25,297 nt of DNA from Russula earlei (taxonomy: Eukaryota > Basidiomycota > Agaricomycetes > Russulales > Russulaceae): NCBI GenBank assembly GCA_025769875.1, contig JAGFNK010000691.1, positions 1-25,297 on the forward strand. The letters run 5' to 3'. The position numbers were made by a program, and so were the translations under genes. This document shows, piece after piece, positions 1 to 8,809 of the stretch (position 1 is the first letter of the stretch; every line of letters begins with the position of its first letter). The notes beneath the pieces are model-generated. The model was not told the origin of the DNA, did no database searches, and saw only the letters and a list, made by a program, of their open reading frames with translations.

Positions 1-55
1 AGGGCTTGTTCTCTTCTACTGACAGGTTTATATAGACAGATATGTACTATTATCA
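1..55 (-). mobile_element. Element A, 3' LTR (partial, runs off the left edge)
   Basis: Positions 1-45 match 16104-16148 exactly, and the match continues weakly to a shared ATCA (TGAT on the minus strand). The sequence then turns into a C-run, i.e. a polypurine tract on the minus strand. This is the U3/R end of element A's 3' LTR; the rest lies left of the window. The TATA box and the second arm of the LTR hairpin are included. The boundary is set by where the two LTR copies stop matching and by the adjoining G-run. Confidence 0.7.
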
Positions 56-60
56 CCCCC
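56..60 (-). other. Element A polypurine tract (plus-strand primer)
   Basis: On the minus strand the sequence reads AACAAGGGGG immediately before the TG that opens the 3' LTR. This is where the RNase H-resistant primer for plus-strand DNA lies in LTR retrotransposons. The tract is short but correctly placed. Confidence 0.55.
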
Positions 61-139
61 TTGTTAATGTCTAAGTGATGTAAGGGATAATGGTGGAGTG
101 GCAGCAATGGGTGTGGAAGTGAAGCTGATCGTGGGGGAC

Positions 140-1318
140 TCAACACATTCTGTCGGTCTTGCATCGTTGGTGTGGATTCTTACAGTGGTCAGCTATGTGT
201 CCATGGTGATTGCAGAGGACACAAATGGCAATTTTGGGGCATTCAAAGGTGTCGTGTCCTCCGTCATGACACCAGGCACACTTGTCGGAGAGTCGAGGAG
301 AGAACTGATACCATGGGTCCATTAAGGCTTGTTTGGCATCTTGGTGCTCCTCATCGGTGAGCTGGGGCATGGTCCCAAATAAGACTCGTGGTTTGAGGTG
401 AGCTTTGGCATTAGCCTTGGCTAGTTTGATTTCTGAATCTCTTACTTCCCATACCATGTCATGATATCTTTCTCGAGCAGCAATGAGACTGTTTGCCATT
501 TGTCGTGTCTTTTTTATGGCAAACCAATGACGGTGTACTTCAGCTTCTAGGGACAGATCCTGTCCAAACCTGAGTGCTTCGTCTATAGCTGTGGTATGTC
601 TAAGGCCATCTTTGAACAGGAAGGCATCCTTTTGTGTGAGAAGAGGGCAAGGGTAAGGGTCAGCTCATGCTCGAATAGGTATGCAGTGGGTAGGACATCC
701 AGGACCATAAGTGGCTAACAGAGAGGGGAAGCCGTGCATGAGGTTGGGGAGCATGAAACAAGGGGGGAGTGTGTCATCTTTGTTGCCTGGGTCTGGGATT
801 AGTAAGTCTAGTCCGAGGTCTCCTTCGTCCCATCCTTCTCCAAGTTCCTCTAGTTCTGAAGGTTGGGTGTGATTAGTGCGTGGTTCATAGACAGGGGGTG
901 GTGTTCTTTTGAGGTTTATTGGGGCAAAGTTTTCATCGAGCAGGATGACATTTTTGGCCTGTTCAATGATGGGGGTAGTTATGCGTGGAGGGATTGGAAT
1001 GTGGTCAGGTGATGGGGAGCGGATGTGATAGGAAGGGCTACAGGTTCTGATGGGAGAACTGGTTCCCTGCATGGTGGATCGGTTGCCAAAGGCACATAGT
1101 ATGGTGGTGAGAGAGTCATCTTCCCATAGTTCACATGCTTGTACAATCATTGCAGCGTGCTGTGTGGTGCGTTGAATGAGTAATCTAGTGTTAATGGTTG
1201 CTGCCATTGAAGGGGATGGTCCTCTGGATAGTGGCAGATGAATGAGCACAGGAGAGTAAGAGGGAGTAGGTACAAGAGTAGTGGTGGAGGTAGCAGGAGA
1301 GTTTTGTGTAGAGGACAT
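140..1318 (-). pseudogene. Element A ORF3: proline-rich zinc-knuckle protein downstream of pol
   Basis: This ORF opens with an ATG (1316-1318) 56 bases after the pol stop and reads in one frame to a stop at 140, about 390 codons, broken only by a TGA at 665-667. The first half is rich in Pro, Ser and Thr and contains SPSYHIRSPSPD and ELGEGW. The C-terminal half has a charged helical stretch and then two Cys/His clusters, CAWCHDGGHDTFEC and CVLCNHHGHIADHC, resembling retroviral zinc knuckles. A related ORF lies at the same place in element B. The position is that of env in retroviruses, but I see no signal peptide or membrane segment. Nucleic-acid binding is inferred from the knuckles; the function is unknown. 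Confidence 0.65.
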
Positions 1319-1373
1319 ATTGTAGTGTGGGGGAGGTGGAACAGTGAAGAATAATCGTTTGTAGGTGGTGTCT

Positions 1374-1480
1374 TTATACTTGGGGTCGTCCAGCGAAGGC
1401 AGAGTAATATTCTTTTAGGAGTTCTGGGGCGTTAAGGTCGTGGTGGTCAACCCAGGAGTCATCTGATGCAGGGTACCCTT
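1374..1480 (-). pseudogene. pol: Element A pol, last part (chromodomain C-terminus)
   Basis: On the minus strand this encodes GYPASDDSWVDHHDLNAPEL and a few further residues before a TAA at 1374-1376. It is the second half of a chromodomain (the SWV...DL.AP.L..YY pattern). It is separated from the first half by solo LTR D; once D and one CCCTT copy are removed, codons join as Trp-Lys-Gly-Tyr-Pro. Chromodomains at the integrase C-terminus direct chromovirus integration to chromatin. Confidence 0.85.
1476..1480. repeat. Target-site duplication of solo LTR D, left copy
   Basis: CCCTT, repeated at 2311-2315. Both copies derive from one Lys-Gly codon region of element A's chromodomain. Confidence 0.9.
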
Positions 1481-1745
1481 TGTTATGAACCAAGGCCAGG
1501 TCCTGGCCATAGATGGTCCTATTTTCACTCAAGAGAGACCTCTCTCATTTTGCATTACCAACTCCCTTCTGTTTTCTGGGCTATCCCTCCTGCAGTGCAA
1601 GATATCGCTATTGCAAAGGCACTATAACATGACCAGGCACCCATTTCCTAATCGGGTAATCATCGCGTGGCAGCCACATGGTCACCCAGCCACCAGGAAC
1701 CTGAAACAGCAGCACAAACTCTTAGAAACTGTTGCATAACTCATC

Positions 1746-1846
1746 TGACATCATCAAGGCTCCAATGACATCATGGCTGACTGAGCGACTCCACAGTGAC
1801 CTCATAGGCTCACTAAGCGCTCCACAGTGACATCATAATGATGTCA
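1746..1846 (+). promoter_or_regulatory. Repeated TGACATCAT motifs in U3 of LTR D
   Basis: TGACATCAT occurs at 1746-1754, 1766-1774 and 1828-1836, with a variant TGACCTCAT at 1797-1805. The last perfect copy is followed after one base by its reverse complement (1838-1846), making a 19-base inverted repeat. The copies sit within about 30-base degenerate units that share GCTCCACAGTGAC. Position upstream of the TATA box and resemblance to CRE/bZIP half-sites suggest an enhancer; this is inference. Confidence 0.5.
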
Positions 1847-1982
1847 TCGCTCCACAATGATCAGTAATGCACTCAGTAAGCCTGAAACTTGACACAAGCA
1901 AGTTTATGCCTCTGCAGTCCTATTGAATGGTACCAAAGGGTCTAGAATAGTTCCAGCTCTTTGTAATCAACCCTGTACACTG

Positions 1983-2023
1983 TATATAAGCCCCAATGAA
2001 GCATGGCAGTCGTCAGACTGTCC
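1983..2023 (+). promoter_or_regulatory. Core promoter and start-site hairpin of LTR D
   Basis: TATATAAG at 1983-1990 is followed by an inverted repeat, CAGTC (2007-2011) and GACTG (2016-2020), extendable with one G.T pair to 2005-2022. The second arm falls about 34 bases after the start of the TATA box, as in the other LTRs of the window. Confidence 0.6.
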
Positions 2024-2310
2024 ATTTGTGATACTCTCATCTTCCTGGGTACTCCCCCGTGACTGCTCAGTTTAAAGACTTCCCTCGCCTCCAAGGTACT
2101 CTTCAATGACCACCTTGTCTAAAGCCCCTTCGCTGCACTGGCCTCCAGTCTTTGCCTTTGCCTCTTGCAACATCTACCAGTCCCCATCTGGTACCTCCTC
2201 ATCATTTGGCTCATCCTCCTGTTCAACGCTGCCCTCGCCGTGTACTGTCTGTTCCGACCCTTGCCCACCTGCTCCTGAGTCCTTAGTGATCAGCAGTACA
2301 TGTCTTGACA

Positions 2311-3519
2311 CCCTTTCCAGTGTACGAGATATTGAAGTTTATGTGTTCGTCCAAACCTTCTGGTGTCTAGAATTGCTTTGATTTTTTATTCTTCCTCATT
2401 TTCAACGGTTGGTGGGGGGTGTGTAAATTGCGTGCCGTATTCTTCTGTCTCCTTGTAAGGGAGGAGTAGGTTGATGTGGAAGACGTTGTGTATCTTCATT
2501 GATGGCAGGAGTTGTAATTGATAAGCGACTTTGGAAATTCTTTTTGTGATAGGGAATGGGCTGTATCTTTTAGGCATTAACTTGCCTGTTCCTTGTGTTT
2601 TGAGGTTCTTCGCTTCTAGCCATACAAGGGTCCCTTCTTCCATTTCTTTGACATCAGGTTTTAGGGGTTGTTGTTTGCATTCTAGAAGTTGTTGTGCATC
2701 TCGTCTTGCTTCTTCCAATTTCTTTAGGTGATTGGTGGATGGGGGCACGTTGTTGTCTTCTAGACTAATGTCAATTTGGGGTTTGAATCCCATGAGGAGT
2801 TCGTGCAGTGATTTTTGTGATGTTTCATGTTTCCATGAGTTGTGTGCATATTCTGCCAAAGGGAGCATTTTTGCCCAGGAATGAGGATGGGTCATGGTCC
2901 AGGGTCTTAGGTATTGTTCTAGCCATGCGTTCATTCTTTTGGTTTGTCCATCGGTTTGGGGGTGGAATGTGGTGGACATGTTTTGTTTGATGCCTAGATT
3001 TTTACATATGGCTTTGGAGAAGTTTGATGCAAATCAAGGGTCCCTGTTGGAGATGATTCTTTTGGGAATGCCGAACCAGGGTATGAGGTGTTTCAGGTAC
3101 TCGTGTGCGACGCCTGTTCCATCAATCATTTTGTTGCATGGGATGAATTTCGTCGCTTTGGAGCATCCTTGGTCAACAATGGTAAGGATGCTGTCAAATC
3201 CTTCTGATTTAGGTAGGTCAGTGATGAGGTCCATTGATACGTATTGAAAGGGGCCTTGTTCAATGTGTGTGTTGAGCGGGAAGGTCGTAGCTTTCTTTCT
3301 GGGTATATTGGTTTTAGATTCTTGACATTTGGCGCACCCTTTGACATATTGTTCTACGAACTGTCATAGTCTAGGTCCTTCATAATGTTGTTTGACTAAA
3401 TCCCAGGTGTTAGCTATTCCTGGGTGTCCTGTGAAGGGGGTGTCATGGAACTGTCTCAAGATTTCTCATCGTTTGTCAGGTTTGTCTGGTAGGTAGGTTT
3501 TTCACACAAAACTTTCAGG
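2311..3519 (-). pseudogene. pol: Element A pol: integrase and first half of the chromodomain
   Basis: Reads in one frame on the minus strand. The zinc-binding region ends VKGCAKCQ; the core contains SMDLITDLP (first Asp), RIISNRDP (second Asp) and HPQTDGQTKRMN, where the expected catalytic Glu of GQTER is Lys (codon 2938-2940). Then come a basic linker, a GTLVWLEAKNLK motif and FHINLLLPY, followed by the first half of the chromodomain (RTHKLQYLVHWKG) just before solo LTR D. In-frame stops at 3502, 3466, 3364 and 3034 are TGA, mostly where Arg is conserved (RDPRF, for example); a TAA lies at 2386. Integrase would insert the cDNA into the genome; this copy is inactive. Confidence 0.88.
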
Positions 3520-4985
3520 TGGTAATAGCATGGTTTTTTGTTCTTCTACCCCCTTGTTAAGGTCTTTGCGATGAGAAAGAGTGTCAGCAATTGTGTGTGT
3601 GTGTCCAGGGACGTGTTCCATGGTGATGTTGAAATCTTGCATGTATTGCATCCATCTGGCTTGTCGTCCTGTTAGTTTTTGAGGTTCTTTGAAATAAGTG
3701 AGGTTTTTATGGTCCATCCTTATTCTGACTGGTTCATCGGCTCCTAGGAAGAATGGTCATCTGCTTTTTGGTCCAAAGATTACTGCTGCTAATTCCTTGG
3801 CATGTGCATTGTAATTTCTTTCTGTGTCCAATAATGTTCTAGAATAGTATGCAATTGGGTGTAGACCATCTTTGTATTCTTGGGATATGACTGCTCCAAT
3901 GGCAAATCCTGATGCATCAGTATTTAAAATGAACTGTTTTGTCCAATCTGGGGTGCGGAGTACTGGGTAGGATACAGAAGTTTCTTTTAAGATTTGAAAG
4001 GCTTGATCCTCCTTTGTTGTCCATTCCCATTGCTTATTTTTCTTTGTCAAGTCATTCAGTGGCCTGGCTTTTATAGAGAAGTTGGGTATGAAGTTTCAGT
4101 AGAAATTGCAGAATCCCAAGAAACTTTTAACTTCTTTTAATGTTGATGGAGTTGGCCAATCTTTAATTCCTTTGACTTTGACAGGGTCCATAGTTATTTT
4201 TCCTTCTCCTATGATCACTCCAAGGTATTCTACCTTTCTTTTGTGGAATTGGCATTTTTCTGGTTTGAGGTAGAGGTTGTGCTGTTTTAATTTGGATAGT
4301 ATGTGGTTAACCTTGGACGTATGTTCTGTTTCATCATTTTTGGTGGCAATGATGATGTCGTCCATGTAGATTTTCAACCATCCTTGCACAAGTTCTTCTT
4401 GAAAAATGTCATCCATCATGGTTTGAAAGGTGGCTGGAGAGTTTGTCAGTCCAAAGAACATTACCATGGGTTCAAACAGCCCATCGCTGGTTTTGAAGGC
4501 TGCTTTCCATCCGTCTCCTTCTTTGATCCAGATATTATTGTAACCCCATCTAATGTCAAATTTGGTGAAGAGTTCCTTTCCTGCTAAAGCGTGGATAAGC
4601 TCTGGGATTAGTGGCAGTGGATATACGTTGGGTATCATCCATTTGTTTAAATTTCTATAGTCTTGTACCAGTCAAAATTTACCATCTTTCTTCTTTATAA
4701 GGAAGAATCCACTAGCATATGGCAAATTGGACCTTCTTATTTGTTTGAGTTGTAAATTTTGTTCGAGGAATTTCCCTTGTTCTTCCTTTTCTTTAGGTGA
4801 AAGGGGGTATACCCTGCAGTTGATTGTTGTTGGGGCGTCTGGTTTTAGGTCGATGGCATGATCCCATTTCCTTGGTCCAGGAAATCTTTCTGACTCTTGT
4901 TCCATGAATACTTGTCCATATTGATGGTATCAATGGGGAACTATTTCTTGCCAGGTTTTAGGTTTATCTTGTATTTGTGATTCCA
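3520..4985 (-). pseudogene. pol: Element A pol: reverse transcriptase and RNase H
   Basis: RT blocks appear in order on the minus strand: WDHAIDLKPD, LPYASGFFLIKKKDGKF, FTKFDIRWGYNNI, AAFKTSDGLFEP, FGLTNSPATFQTMMDD, and the catalytic IYMDD (around 4351-4371), then LGVIIGEGKI and FLGFCNFY. RNase H follows with LNTDASGFAIGAV, RNYNAHAKELAAV and DHKNLTYF. Stops at 4930, 4672, 4096 and 3757 are all TGA in the same frame; three of them sit where Arg is expected (for example KFRLVQDYR). The right end is interrupted by element B; the frame continues into the protease segment at 13518 once B is removed. Confidence 0.9.
4981..4985. repeat. Target-site duplication of element B, left copy
   Basis: TTCCA here against TTCCG at 13513-13517. 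The single difference is a CpG to CpA change, consistent with deamination after insertion. Confidence 0.75.
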
Positions 4986-5515
4986 TGTTAAGATCTGACC
5001 GATCTTGTGACTGACTCTTTTAATGAAAGAGTTGCTTGATATAGTTCAAGCACTAGACTTCGAATCCTTTGATATTATCTCAGGAAGATTGGATGTAAGA
5101 GAAGAGAAGGGCCTCTTTCGAATACAGTCGCACTTATAGTTTGCTTAGAGTGATAGACAAGCTGAATATGTTGTCAAAAAGAGTAAGTCGAGTGTAAGGC
5201 TTGACTTCTTGGTACTACAGACTATTTATACGATATCTCAACAACTACTGATCCAATTTGTATGAAACTTGGGGTCCACATAGCTGAGAACCAGTAGTAT
5301 CCACATATGTAGAGCGTAATTCGAGAAGGTTAGATATGACTCACGCGTGAGTCATTCTTTCCTAGTATCTGTCATGAATCAGTAAGCAGTGAGTAAGCTA
5401 TTACTGATCAGGATCAGTAAGCAATCACTAAGCCAGATCAATAAGCAGACATATGAGTAATCACAGATGAATCAGCGAAACAGGTGACAGTCGGAGAAAC
5501 ACGAGAATCCTAACA
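4986..5515 (-). repeat. Element B 3' LTR (530 bp)
   Basis: Begins TGTTAAGATC and ends CCTAACA on the plus strand, alignable end to end with 12983-13512 without gaps. U3 is on the right side. It contains an 18-bp palindrome (5337-5354) and TCAGTAAGC motifs at 5389 and 5414. It adjoins the polypurine tract at 5516. Confidence 0.95.
5337..5354. promoter_or_regulatory. 18-bp palindrome with two AP-1/Gcn4-like sites (left LTR of B)
   Basis: TGACTCACGCGTGAGTCA reads the same on both strands and holds TGACTCA and TGAGTCA, the consensus of Gcn4/AP-1 bZIP proteins. In the other LTR (13334-13351) the centre is CATG instead of CGCG, so the palindrome is kept. It lies in U3 upstream of the TATA box. Regulatory use is inference. 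Confidence 0.5.
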
Positions 5516-5527
5516 CCATTCCCCCCC
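5516..5527 (-). other. Element B polypurine tract
   Basis: On the minus strand GGGGGGGAATGG immediately precedes the TGTTAGG that opens the 3' LTR. It is the expected plus-strand primer. Confidence 0.85.
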
Positions 5528-5547
5528 TAGGCTAGGTCTGGCACAAC

Positions 5548-7410
5548 CTAGTCACTTACTCCATGATAACCTTCGACCCACTCACCTTCCCACCCCTTGG
5601 TCATGTCCAGAGCATCTTGTTCAGTGAGGAGGGTAGAGACATCTCTGTCAATATGCCTGGGCTGTATTCTAGAGAATTCAGCTCCTTGTAATATTCATAT
5701 TGTTTTATTTCTGCTTCGGTCGTGGCCGATCCTAGGTTAGAAGTACTAGCCCTAGGCATGCGTCACGAAGTTGAGGCTAGGCGCACTGCATTGGGAACCT
5801 CTTGGACCGGGATTCCACCGCCTTGCCTCGCAGTTGGGGGAGCACTGGTTTCTCCTCTGAGTTGAGCACTTCGTCATGAGGGTCGTCTATTACCACCTCT
5901 TCCTTGCCTCCCTCATCCAGTAAGTGGGGGCTCTGACCCAGATCTTGCTTCAGCTGGTGTAGCATGGTGTGAGGTTATAGGAGTTGGAGTTAGGGAAGGA
6001 AGGGGGGTGTCCAGGTTTATAGTACCATCGTTTAAGACGGTTGTTACAAGTTGCTCTGCAGCAGAAGTTTCTACAGTGGTACTTGTTAGTGTGCTTTTGA
6101 GACCTTCTACTGCACAAGACGTGCGTGCAAGAGTGATCTTGAGATCATCGACTGCGGTCGACGCTGCTCATGCGTTAGCTACTGCATCTTGTAAGACCCC
6201 TACCGTGCCTCGCAAATGTCCCCTCAAGGTCCTTTCATCTGGCAAGAGTGGCCTCAGATGACTGCACCATTCTATGGGCTGGAAGAACTTGTGATTGTTG
6301 GGGACAATGCATTGTCGACAAGAAATGCAGGCATAGTGGGGTGTTTCGCAGTGTCGGTCCCAATGTCCTTCCAACCACACCATCGGCACTTGTGCTCATA
6401 CATGAGCTGCCACCATTAGCCATTCCTGCATTGTAAGGGGGGGTCAGAGGGCAAGAAAACTTTCCTTGCTCAATCTCTTCCTCCTCATAAGCTCCTGAAG
6501 ATGGTCCTGCTTCTCCTCCCTCGTTGTCCTGAGAATCTTCACTTCCAGCCCCTCCTCTAACTCTTTCTGCAATGTGGTGGGCAACAAGGACTTGTACCTC
6601 AGGTAAGAAGAACTCCTCTTGCCATAGTCCCGTACCTTCCAGAACGCCTCGCAGGCCATTCGCTCTCGTGATAAGAGTCCACATTTCTTGTGTGCAAGGG
6701 AGGAATTTGGCTGCTCGGAGACGAGAATGCGCTCCCTCATAGATATCCTCCACTTGAGCTCTATCGAGAGCCAATTGATCTCTTTCTTGCTGAATAACCT
6801 TTTGTTGCTCATTAAGTAGTTGACTTTGTCAAGCCAAGCTAGAGAGTCACATGGAATGCTGGTTAATGCACCATATTTTGGTTTCGACTCCAGCATCTCC
6901 CAATGTGTGTGTGATGGAGGTGAGGAGAGAGTGGAACATGTGGAGAGGGAAATTCGGGATGTCGGCTGTAAGAACATCAGGGTATTCTTCTTCACTTTCT
7001 GGACGGAACTCTGGGTAGAGGTTGTAGTTAGGGTGCGCATATAGGGGTTCTCTGAAGACCAACTTGTCCTTTCCTTGACAGCCCCAGATGAATGGTTCTT
7101 CTGCACCCTGGTTTCAACCCACACCCCATCGAATATACTTGGCCAGGATGAGTTCATGCCAGTCGTTTGGGATAGTGATGTGGACAGGGTGTTGACTGGG
7201 GTCGTAGCGTTCCCACCCTTCTCCTGGGATGTCGGGGTCCACGTAGGTACTCGTAGGGGAGTTAGATGTGATGGGAATAGGACTAATCGATTCTTCAGTT
7301 GTAGGTCCAGGGGGAACGACTGTCTCAAGGTACTCGAGGTCGGGGAGAGATGGGGAAGGTGTTTGGACATGGTAAGAGGGCGATGCTCGTTCATCTGTAG
7401 ACATAGTCAT
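5548..7410 (-). pseudogene. Element B ORF3: proline-rich zinc-knuckle protein downstream of pol
   Basis: The first ATG is at 7408-7410, 61 bases after the pol stop and in the same frame. The N-terminal part has SPSYHVQTPSPSLPD and IPGEGWERYD, matching SPSYHIRSPSPD and GEGW of element A's ORF3. A middle region is helical and charged (QQKVIQQERDQLALDRAQVE). TGA stops lie at 7114, 6847 and 6829. After a frameshift near 6440 comes a knuckle-like segment: CRWC, then EGHWDRHCETPHYACISC. Other open stretches reach a TAG at 5548-5550; the C-terminal path beyond about 6170 needs further frame changes and is uncertain. Function unknown; it lies at the env position without visible membrane segments. Confidence 0.6.
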
Positions 7411-7470
7411 TCTGTTACCAACAAGATCAAGGAAGACGGGGAGTAATTGATCAATATGGACACGACTAAG

Positions 7471-8809
7471 TCATTGACAAAGATCTTCAATGGGGGATGA
7501 AGACCTACTGGAATCAGTGTCACTTTCCATGCAGCCTTTTATAGTCCTGATGGCTGGAGGGTTTGCTTTGTGGAAGTCTTTCATGAGGTCGGGGGCATGT
7601 AGATTTGTGGCTGGCTCCCAAGAGTCATGAGCAGAGGAGTATCCCTTCCAACGAATGTAATACTGCAGCTCTTTTTTCCTTCCAACACGCCTTGACCCCA
7701 AAATGGTTTCGAGTTCCCACTCCTGTTCATCATTTACGACATCCGGTGGCGGTTCTTCATAATTTGTGCCATATTCCCCCATCTCCTGATATGGATGTAA
7801 GAGGTTAGCATGGAAGACATCGTGCACCCTCCATCGATCTGGTAATTGTAATCTGTATGCTATTGGGCTTATCACTTCTTTGATTTTGAATGGTCCTAGT
7901 CTTTTTGCAGCTAGTTTGGCCATGGGCTGGAACATTTTGATGTTCTTCCCTTCTAACCATACTTTATCTCCTTCTTTATAAGGTTTAAACCCTATTTTCT
8001 TCTTCAATAGCCTTTGCCCTAACAGGATAGCCTTCTGGGCATTCCGCCTAGCCTTTTGTAATGATTCCTTTCTCTCTTCTAGTTTTGGGAAGTTTCCTAC
8101 CATAGTTGATTGGTAGGTTTTGGGAAGAAATCCCATCCACAACTTGTATGGTGTCTGTTGTGTAGCACTGGAGGTATGTGAGTTTATAATGTATTGAGTT
8201 ACTGGCAACAAGTCTGCCCAATTGTCTTGTTGGAAATTGCAATATATCCGCAGTATAGTTTCTACCGTTTGATTGGTTCTTTCTGATTGCCCATCAGTCT
8301 GGGGATGATATGCCGTACTCATGTTCCTGTCTATTTTGAGCTGTTGACAAATTTCTTGGGCAAGCTTTGACGTAAAGCGGGTATCTCTGTCTGAAATAAT
8401 TTAGTCTGGTAAACCCACGAATGGGAAGACTCTTTCATGATAGATTTTTGCTAGGTCTTCCATTCCCATAGTTTCTTTAAAGGGGAGTAGTATGACTGCT
8501 TTGGTGCAGTCATGATCTGTTATAGTGAGTATGGAATCGTATCCTCTAGACAGCAGCAACTTGGTGATGAAGTCCATAGCTATAGTTTGGAAAGGAGATG
8601 CATGCTTCTGTTTCAAGCGTTATTGGATATATTGGTGGCTCATTTCGTCTTGTGATGGTTTTATTTGATTGACACATTGCACATCCTTTGACATAATTTT
8701 GAATCACTTGTCTCTGATTGGGCCACCAATAATCTCTTCTTATCGCAGTATAGGTTTTGCGCAACCCTGGATGTCCTGCTGTTGGTCCATTGTGATATTC
8801 TCAAAGGAT
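7471..8809 (-). pseudogene. pol: Element B pol: integrase and chromodomain
   Basis: The zinc-binding region is readable as TAGHPGLRKTYTA, RRDYWWPN and VKGCAMCQSNK. The catalytic core has IAMDFITKLL, SDRDTRF and HPQTDGQSERTN, so the Asp, Asp and Glu residues are all present. A WLEGKNIK linker and VHDVFHANLLHPY precede a full chromodomain (LQYYIRWKGYSSAHDSWEP, about 7560-7720). Defects: a frameshift near 8808 at the entry to integrase, another near 8615, and a TAA at 8401-8403. The final TGA at 7471-7473 is followed in frame by 20 open codons leading into ORF3. Confidence 0.88.

Larger units (their letters stand above)
1481..2310 (+). mobile_element. Solo LTR D (830 bp)
   Basis: Begins TGTTATGAACC and ends CTTGACA, flanked by perfect CCCTT duplications, with no internal region. 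It interrupts element A's chromodomain and its removal restores the frame. Orientation is plus from the TATA box at 1983. The first 194 bases are about 94% identical by eye to the start of element C's LTR (17570 onward), after which the two are unrelated. The U3 region holds a cluster of TGACATCAT motifs and a TCAGTAAGC motif. It is probably the product of LTR-LTR recombination that removed a full element. Confidence 0.92.

Noticed and set aside
1481..1740. 84-codon plus-strand open stretch at the start of solo LTR D
   Set aside because: It lies wholly within LTR sequence, and relative to LTR C the frame is broken by a one-base difference; not a gene.
6444..7394. A 316-codon stop-free frame on the minus strand overlapping ORF3 of element B
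   Set aside because: Its Ser/Thr-rich content shows no motif, and the neighbouring frame carries the segments shared with element A's ORF3 (SPSYHV..PSP, GEGW) despite three TGA stops. It is taken as a shadow frame.
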